Made by a program: the position numbers and the translations under genes | Shown here: positions 57,229-64,000 of the stretch, one piece after another | Numbering within the stretch: position 1 is the stretch's first letter | How the letters are laid out: the number at the start of each line of letters is the position of its first letter | Source of the DNA: Trichomonas vaginalis G3 | Lineage: Eukaryota > Parabasalia > Trichomonadida > Trichomonadidae | Length of the DNA stretch: 64,000 nt | NCBI RefSeq assembly: GCF_026262505.1 | Contig: NC_067205.1 | Span: 2,108,001-2,172,000 of the forward strand | Direction of reading: 5' to 3' | The notes under the pieces: generated by a model | Database searches by the model: none | The model's input: only the letters and a program-made list of their open reading frames with translations | Told to the model about the DNA's origin: nothing

Positions 57229-57648
57229 TTAGAACATTTCTGGGTCAATGTCAATGTTCTCTTCCTCTTTAGGAGTAAACACTGGCTTAGACTCTAAAAT
57301 CTTTTTACCCAATTTACCTTGAACTTCTACAACTTTAGACTCATAATATTCATAGTCGTCTGCTTTCTTTGGTTCATAAGGTATAACAAGTTTGTATGCT
57401 TTGCCTTCTTTAAGGTTTGAGAACTTTCTGTCAAAACTTTCTTTGACTGCTAACAAACCTTCTATGTCTAAGTCTTCAAATTTCGCACCGTTTTTAGTCA
57501 CAATAGCAAACTTAACTGGTTCGATGTTCCAAACTTTGCTGAATGAAGACTTTTCAAAATGGTAGAAGTAAACATTCAAATATGTGAATGGGTCTAGTTC
57601 TTCTTTAAGTCCTGACATGTACTTGTTTACTGAGATGAATTTTGTCAT
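57229..57648 (-). CDS. unknown Maverick protein (139 aa)
   Basis: Starts MTKFISVNKYMSGLKEELD after TTTTTTTATCCGATAGAAAAG. Mixed alpha/beta with a conserved-looking YKLVIPYEPKKADDYEYYES segment and an acidic end (EENIDIDPEMF). Its place next to the helicase suggests a replication accessory role, perhaps a DNA-binding protein; this is context only. Confidence 0.55.
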   Translation of the reverse strand: MTKFISVNKYMSGLKEELDPFTYLNVYFYHFEKSSFSKVWNIEPVKFAIVTKNGAKFEDLDIEGLLAVKESFDRKFSNLKEGKAYKLVIPYEPKKADDYEYYESKVVEVQGKLGKKILESKPVFTPKEEENIDIDPEMF

Positions 57649-57684
57649 CTTTTCTATCGGATAAAAAAATATTTTTTTTTAAAT

Positions 57685-58926
57685 TTACTCATAAAAATTT
57701 TTCTTTGTATATACACCATTCTGTACGTCTAAAAGACTTTTGACATTTGCCAAGAATGTTCGTTTAGACGCTGTCATATAACCATATTCTTGACAATATT
57801 GTTTATACGAGTCGTACAATGACCTTTCATCTAAACACTCAAAGTCAGTTTCATCTATGAACAGTTCATAAATACTCTTGTTTGCTTCTAACAATGTTTG
57901 TCTCTCTTCGGTATGTGGAATTTGTCTTGGATTGAACTTAGAAATATCTAATGTCATGAAATATGAGAACAAGTGGTTGTAAAAGTCAGATGTCAAAGTT
58001 TCTGCTAAGTCGTCAAAATATTCTGTATCTTGCATATGAGAATCTGACGTTCTGACAACTACATATCTTCTGTCAGAACTTTCTAACTTCATCGGAACAG
58101 CATTGTTTGAAACCATAATGAAGTTTGCAACATTTTCACAAACTCTTTGGTCTTTATACTTTCTTTCAACAACTCCAACTTTGTCTGTTATAAGACTCTT
58201 CAAAGCATCTGAGTTCAAAACTTTTGTTGTATCTATACTTTGAAGTTCATTGCAAACTATAAGTTTCATATTCTCAATTGAAGAGTTAAATTTACCGCAG
58301 ATGTTTTCTAAGTTTGTCATATTCGGGTTCGAATAGCCCTCTAACAGTTTGCACAAAATATCTGTAAAGAATGTGTTCTTACCAGTTCCTTGTTTTCCAA
58401 TTATAATGAGAGCAGTTTCATTTTTAGCACTTGGATGTTGTAAGATGTTTGCAAACCAACATAAGATATACTCATAGACTCTTTCGTTTCCATTGCATAT
58501 AATTTCTTTGACATGGTCTAACCAAGCTTCTATAATATTTTCTTTCCATTCTACTTGTTCATATTTATATCCAGTGAAGATAGAATAGAAGTTTGGAGAA
58601 GGTGTATAAAACTTTATACCTCGAACTGAAAAATCTTCTAACTTTGACAATAAGATATCCCAAGCATCTAACATCTCTCATGCCAACTTGTACAACTTTT
58701 ATTTTCTTAAGTTTCTGTCTACATTCTTGTTCTGAAACTATTGTCGCTTTTAGGTTTGTTAAAGACTACATCCCATTCTTTCATAACATTAACATTCTGG
58801 GGCAGAGTCGACATAAAATGACTAAACGTTTCAAATTCTCGACTGATTTGTTTATAGTCTCTAAATGGACACATATTTCTGAATGCTTGGAAGTCATAAA
58901 AATCTTGAAACATCTATTCTGTACAT
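57685..58926 (-). pseudogene. SF3 (D5-like) helicase, copy B, frameshifted in the N-terminus
   Basis: The C-terminal 329 codons are open (57685-58674). They carry Walker A (LIIIGKQGTGKNTFF), the Walker B strand (MKLIVCNELQS) and motif C with the following Arg finger region (FIMVSNNAVPMKL, SSDRRYVVV), the SF3/D5 set. The start ATG at 58926 is separated by indels near 58910, 58800 and 58675 relative to copy A. The intact protein would have about 400 residues, too short for a fused primase. It is the only replication enzyme seen in the element. Confidence 0.85.
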
Positions 58927-58954
58927 TTTTATAAAAATAAAAAAAATATTTTTT

Positions 58955-59758
58955 TTATTCTTGACTTTGTTGTTGCATTTGTTGCATTTGTTGTTCTTGA
59001 GCTATTTGTTGTTGAAGTTGTTCTTGTAATACAATACTTTCACCAGTTGCATCTTCCAATTCGAAACTTTCTGCCGTTCATTGACAAAATATAGGACATA
59101 AAAGTTTTACAGGAACAAAGTTTGCGTCAACTAAATGATCAACGTTATACTTGCCAAAGTGTTTGAGTTCACTAAGGTTGAAATTCTGCATTCGAATGAA
59201 CAATAGGCAAACCAGCAGAGAAAGTATTGTTTATACGCATAAGTATCTTTTGGTCATAGTAGTTTCTGTCGACATTTCGAATAACACTTGAACCTAAGTT
59301 TGAAACAATATTATAAGATTGGTGGTACTTTAAAGTCAATGGAACAGACATTCCTTGTATGACACCTTTTCCTGTTATAGGAAAACTGTTGGTAGTAAAA
59401 CCAGAAATAAGTTTTGTATTATAGCTCATATTGTTTATAGTAAACTCAGTCGGACATCCAAACATAACGAAACATGCTCTAGTTGCAGCACATGTTACAC
59501 CCGTACTTAAAGTATTAAATAAAGTCAACAAAACCCGTTGGTGGTATATCTGAGTAAGTATCTTCAAAGGAGTATTTTTTTACCATTCACAACAATGAAG
59601 TCTTCTGGTGTCAAAAGAGAAAACAGGCTTTAGTTGTCATTGTGTTTAAAGTTAGTTTACAATACCGTCCTTGAGGACTTTGTAAGTTTGTTGTTATAGA
59701 ATTATATGACTCAGGGTTTTTTAGTCGTAATAGTATAAACCATTATATCTTCTGCCAT
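58955..59758 (-). pseudogene. penton-like protein, copy B, multiply frameshifted
   Basis: Matches the intact gene at 902-1699, but one-base insertions and losses break it (for example near 59078, 59134, 59390, 59520, 59580 and 59620). The only extra GATC of the element (59137) lies at one such indel. The ends (Gln-rich tail, start MAEDIMVY) are conserved. Confidence 0.75.
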
Positions 59759-59768
59759 TTATATATAT

Positions 59769-59997
59769 TTAAAAAGTTTTTCTGAAGTGGAGAAGAACTT
59801 CATCTAAACTTTCACATGGCGTTTCTTGAAGTTCTCTGTCTAAGAAGTTCAAATATTTTGTAAAGACATAGAACTTTCCTTTGTCTACACGAACAAACAA
59901 ACAGGGTCTTTTCATATCGTTCAAAAGTGTGTAAAGTCCTTTACATGAAATAAGTCTATATTATTTTTCTCAAACATCTTTCAAGAAGTTTTGACAT
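59769..59997 (-). pseudogene. 76-aa Maverick protein, copy B, frameshifted
   Basis: Counterpart of 1710-1940 with several one-base losses near 59790, 59903 and 59950. Start and stop contexts are kept. Confidence 0.65.
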
Positions 59998-60003
59998 TTT
60001 TAC

Positions 60004-60581
60004 TTAGCAAATAAATTTTAATGAAATGTTGTGGTCGTCAAATATTTTTATGACGTCTGGGAAACTATACTTTAAGTTCAACGTTTCACCTCCTTTCATA
60101 ACGTATTCTTGTCAATGACATTATATGAAACACCACAGCAACTAATGTCGGGTTCTATTTCTTTGTTTTTATATCGTCTGCCTCTGTCAAAAGTTTCAAT
60201 AGTTCTTCAAAACTTCATGAGGTGCAATGACATATGAGTTCACTTTTACAGGGTTGTGTTCGACCAAGTTTAACATTATACCTAAAGCTTGACAAATCTT
60301 CTCCTGAGTTTGAAGTTTGTCTTTCAGTTGTTGGTAGTCGTTTCGAATATCTGCAACAGAACTTAAGTCTCTGCTAACTTCAGGATATGTTGGTTGTTCT
60401 TTTACAGGAACAATTGCTATACCATCTTCGTCTTCGTTGGTTTCCCCACTTCAACATCTCTGTCTTTGACATTGACAACAACACTTTGACTGTTTGTTTG
60501 AGTTGGTGAATTTAACTTCACATCTGCCACCGCCATTAAACCTTTTGAAACACTCACGCTTCTATTTTTCGGAAATGACAT
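60004..60581 (-). pseudogene. 193-aa Maverick protein, copy B, frameshifted
   Basis: Counterpart of 1947-2528. The first 50 codons are intact (MSFPKNRS); indels near 60435, 60205, 60165 and 60105 break the rest. Confidence 0.7.
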
Positions 60582-60600
60582 TTTACTTAGAATAAAAAGA

Positions 60601-61019
60601 TGGACGTATTCGAGTATCTCTTCGAATTGAAGCAGAACAAAGTTTACACACACAAACAATACAAATACATTGACAGAATAGTTCTTTATACAAACAATGG
60701 TAAATGTTATAGAATAGCAATATTTGCCTGAACCAAAATATTTCCATAAAGCAAAGAAAGTTGGTATAACTGAAATGGTGAAAGTTCTTGACGTTGACAA
60801 AAATATAACAACAAAACTTACAGATATTTCTAAAGGTAAGTTTATCTTACAATATTATGTCAAAACTGGCGTACTGTCAATATTTGACGGAGAGAAGTCA
60901 GTTCAAGAACAACTTACTGACCTGCTGCCAAAATCTGCTCGATGGAAGCTGTCGTTATGCCAATCTGAGGAGCCCAGCAGGTTTCATCGAACGAATCTTC
61001 AAAAGAGCATCTTCCGTGA
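60601..61019 (+). pseudogene. 139-aa Maverick protein, copy B, frameshifted
   Basis: Counterpart of 2547-2966 with an insertion near 60724 and a one-base loss near 60973. The divergent promoter-like spacer (60582-60600) is conserved. Confidence 0.7.
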
Positions 61020-62518
61020 AAAGTGCTATTGGTTTTGTAAACTTCTTTGCTCTCAGTTCTTGGACCGTCTCTGTCACCAGTATATTGTATTTGAACTGTA
61101 CCAACAGTTGAAATACCACCCATAAAGTCTTCTGAGTCAGCAAATGGAATGCCAAGCCAAAAGTTTGAACGGTCTCCATTTGTATATTGAGTTTTTTGAC
61201 CTCCTGTATGAGTCCATACTTTCACATATGGCATAATAGAACTTTGCATTTCAGGGTTAATGGTTGTTGTGAAGTTGTTGTTAAAGTTCATAGCATCTAA
61301 TGTCAAGTTGTATGACCTCATATCCTCAACTGTAGAATATTCTTCTCTTGGATAATATTTGCCATCTATGTTTATATGATATTTAATACCGGGGTTGTAG
61401 AAACAAGAATAGTCATTTATAGTTCGTCTGAACAGTACAAACATAGTATCTGCATGTTTCATTGCAGTTGTTAAAGCAATATCTGTTCTTGCACCTGGGT
61501 CAGCACTTTGGTTTCCAACTTCACCTGCAAAGTCTTTGACAGATATTTGGTGTATAGGGAACATAAGTGGAACTGCAATATATTTGGCAGCTAAAGCATT
61601 TGAAATATCTGGGTCCAACATATAGACTGCAAGTCTGCTTTCTATTCTCTTGCATTCAAACTTTTCGCATGTGAACTTAACTGGGTCCCAAGCAGTTCCA
61701 GCAGCATTGAAATAATAGTTTACTTCATTGTTGAAGTTTGAGAAACCAAAGTCTAAGTCAACTTTGTCTTTGCAAAATTCGGCGAATGACGTTTTATTTG
61801 TTCCCTTTACGTCTGTAATAGTATGGGTCTTGTGTTGGTGCAATGACTAAGTTATTTTTGCTTGGAGTAAGTTCAATAGAAATTTTTCCTGCCCAGTTTG
61901 GTAAGTATCTTAAAAACCTAAAGATGAGGAAAGATGACAAAGGAACTCTTAGTTTCAGTTTTACTTTGGTTACTGCTGCTGCAGTTTGTCCAGAAAGGTT
62001 AACATAAACTCCTGGAACATTAGGGTCAAGTCTTCTTATTTTCTCAATATTTGCATACTGGTCTGTTTGTTCTCTAGCTTGTGGTTGTACTGAGTTTCTC
62101 AAAGCGAACCATTCATAGTTTGCCCATGTTACTGTTTGAACTAAGTCAGAGTTAGAATATATCTTATATCCCATGAAAACTTCTGGAGCATATTGGTATC
62201 CGACATAGAAATTCCATTGCAACCTTTCTTGTCAGACAACTTGGCAGAAGGTTTTATTTTTTCAATGTCTTGTTCCACGTATAAGAATGAGTTGTCAATA
62301 GAAATAATATGAAACCTGTCGCAAGCAATATCTACTGTTGTTGAAGAACCTTCTCCAAACTCACCTACGTTTCCATAAGAAACAGCAGTTGTATATTCGT
62401 AAGTTCCAGGAACTATTTCTGACCTTCTAATGGCATTGTCGCATTCGTTATACCATTCGGAAACATTTCCGTTCATAGCATCCAAAACTGTTGGCGTTAT
62501 ATTCTGAGCGGCGTACAT
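60914..62518 (-). pseudogene. major capsid protein, copy B, frameshifted, with divergent patches
   Basis: Near-identical to 2860-4464 over most of its length. It is shifted near 61065, 61830, 62210 and 62260. Two short patches differ strongly from copy A: one near 61778-61825 (about 17 codons, just after the TQDP segment) and one near 61970-61992 (after NLSG). The flanks of both patches are near-identical, so change is local. Confidence 0.8.
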
Positions 62519-62557
62519 TTCATATGGGTAAAAATATAGAATAGTTGGATTTATATG

Positions 62558-62749
62558 TCATAATAGAACCCACTCGTACCAAGCTTTACTTTTCCTGACT
62601 GAGTTTTTAACTCTTCTTTTTCCTTCATTGCCACTACTTTCACTAGATGAAGTTACTTCTTCACTACTTTCACTTTGTTCTACTCTTCTTCTTTGGTGTC
62701 GCTTTTGGTAACTTGCCCTCTGCTTCAAGTTGTTGCATCTTTGCCTCAT
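62558..62749 (-). CDS. small basic Ser-rich protein, copy B
   Basis: 63 residues, counterpart of 4504-4692, with the same QKRHQRRRVEQSE start and acidic Ser stretch. The last ten residues differ (KSKAWYEWVLL) because of a three-base loss and a changed 3' end. The ATG at 62749 is chosen over an upstream GTG. Confidence 0.45.
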   Translation of the reverse strand: MRQRCNNLKQRASYQKRHQRRRVEQSESSEEVTSSSESSGNEGKRRVKNSVRKSKAWYEWVLL

Positions 62750-64000
62750 GTTCACCTAGTATGTTGTAAATTTCCCATGTCCTTTTTGCCTTTGGGCTCT
62801 GGTCGCCCATCTCAGGTAACCTATATCCTAGAAAGATTTTGTCATAGTTTGTATTTGAGTCGTCGCTTATTGTTTGCATGACTCTTTCCTGAGTTTCCGG
62901 TTCAAGCTCTTCAAATATAGCTTGTCCATATGGAATAAGCTCGTTTCCAAATATATGTTTTTGTAGCCATTCTGGTTTTCTTTCCATGTTACCAATAATA
63001 TCTTTTGTGAATGGGAAAGCTTTTACCCAACGTTTCAGTCTTGCGTCATTTATTTCTGTAGTTGGTTTTATTTTGTCAAGGAACATGTTTTTCAATACTA
63101 ACATTTCATTTGGTACTGTCCATTTGAGTTTTCTTAAATATTCATCCCTTCTCGGTTCATTGTCTGCAAAGTAAGTTTTTATGACATTTTGTAAACTTTC
63201 GTTTGCAAGGTCATGTACAATAGGTTCTCTTCCTTCTCTCTCCCTAACTTTCTTTCTAAACTCTTCACCAAATATACCATCTCTATGGTTCTGTGTAGTT
63301 CTTTGAGATAAATGTTCTAGAACGTCAGGTGTTATATTTCCATCAGCCATGTTCATTTCATACTGGTCCAAAATATCTGCATGTTTCATATCTTTCAATG
63401 GCATTAAAGCCGCGCTGAAAATACCAGCTATATCTGGTTCACCATTCACTTCCATTGCGTCTACAACTTCTTGGAATTGTGGTTGTAAGTTTATGAACCA
63501 CCTATCCGGATTAGCTTTATGACCCCATCTCATTGTAGTTCCATAGTCTGCAGAAACAAAAGTAGGTTTGTTTCCATATTGGTTAGGTTCTGAATGAACT
63601 TTAAACAATGTTTCATTTCTATATGTTTTGGTGAAATTTAACCTTTATTTTCACCGAGTTCAGCCAAAGATTGAACGTTATATGGTCGTAAGTAAAAAGG
63701 ATTGTTGTATTTGCGTACACTTTCTTTCAGTTCTTCCATTCTATGCTGAATATTTTCATCTGATGTTGGAGTCTTTTGTATGTCGGCGAACATTTTTCGA
63801 TATTCTTCTACTATGTCAGCCGAATTTTTCTTAGACTCTTGGAGAGATTCCATATTCTCCGCATACTCTTGTTGAGGTCAAGATTTTTCGGCTGTTCCAA
63901 ATCTTCATCTAGTTCTGTGAAGTTAGTTTCCAAAGGAGGGACTTGTTCGTTTCCTTCAGGCTCTTCTAGCTGTTGTTGCTGAACTATTTCTTCCATGTCT
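62670..64000 (-). pseudogene. large coiled-coil Maverick protein, copy B, frameshifted, cut by window edge
   Basis: Open stretches 62670-63608, 63638-63853 and 63811-64000 in different frames follow one another and together cover the C-terminal part of the gene that copy A has lost in its 865-bp deletion. Content: an ordered region (MRWGHKANPDRWFINLQPQ), helical spacers (EEYRKMFADIQK) and the Gln/Glu-rich part. Function unknown; the upstream part lies beyond the window. Confidence 0.6.

Larger units (their letters stand above)
44038..64000. mobile_element. Maverick/Polinton element, copy B (left 20 kb; continues past window)
   Basis: This starts at a terminal repeat that mirrors the end of copy A. 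In order: Dam-like methyltransferase, small proteins, fibre-like protein, integrase remnant, more small proteins, a 22-bp repeat array, an unknown protein, two KilA-N proteins, packaging ATPase, two unknown proteins, SF3 helicase, penton-like protein, major capsid protein and coiled-coil protein. From 58044 on it parallels copy A. No PolB or cysteine protease is seen. GATC is absent by eye except in nine palindromes and one site (59137) at an indel. The right end lies beyond the window. Confidence 0.9.

Overview
The window looks like a trichomonad chromosome, most likely Trichomonas vaginalis or a close relative. It is AT-rich and its host genes have no visible introns. There are initiator-like TCA(C/T)(A/T) motifs 8-25 nt before start codons, a divergent H2A/H2B pair and a DUF3447-type ankyrin protein. 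There are also large Maverick/Polinton virus-like elements and a Mutator-like element. The species is inferred from gene content; no rRNA or other marker was seen.

Layout. 1-6562 is the right-hand end of one Maverick (copy A), running from an SF3 helicase through capsid genes to a terminal repeat. 6818-9584 is a MULE transposon with an intact DDE transposase and long tandem-repeat termini. 9585-43998 is host DNA. It carries a RING membrane protein, an Arf-like GTPase, a 7TM protein, Rpn10, a Ser-rich repeat protein, a degenerate DHHC protein, a TOR kinase, an ankyrin protein, H2B and H2A. Further on are a kexin-like pseudoprotease, a beta-helix protein, an M24 aminopeptidase and a GT61 glycosyltransferase. 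Several small transposons with inverted ends sit just upstream of, or inside, these genes; one splits H2B. 44038-64000 is the left 20 kb of a second Maverick (copy B), whose last 6 kb repeats copy A.

Copy B carries a Dam-like adenine methyltransferase, small virion-type proteins, a phage tail-fibre-like protein, a truncated rve integrase, two KilA-N proteins (one with a GIY-YIG/T5orf172 domain), a packaging ATPase, an SF3 helicase, a penton-like protein and the major capsid protein. No PolB or protease gene is visible in either copy.

The most striking signal is in copy B. Reading through it, I find the tetranucleotide GATC essentially only inside nine copies of a palindromic repeat centred on AGATCT. 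Host genes and the MULE contain GATC at ordinary frequency. The palindromes come in three sequence families whose arms change together while AGATCT stays fixed, and they lie upstream of the methyltransferase and regulator genes. This suggests a methylation-based switch or self-marking system. It is a hypothesis, but the depletion is easy to test.

The capsid region of copy B (58.7-62.3 kb) is full of one-base indels relative to copy A, so its genes are given as broken. Several long ORFs begin at TTG or GTG; where an ATG fits better, the shorter gene is given.
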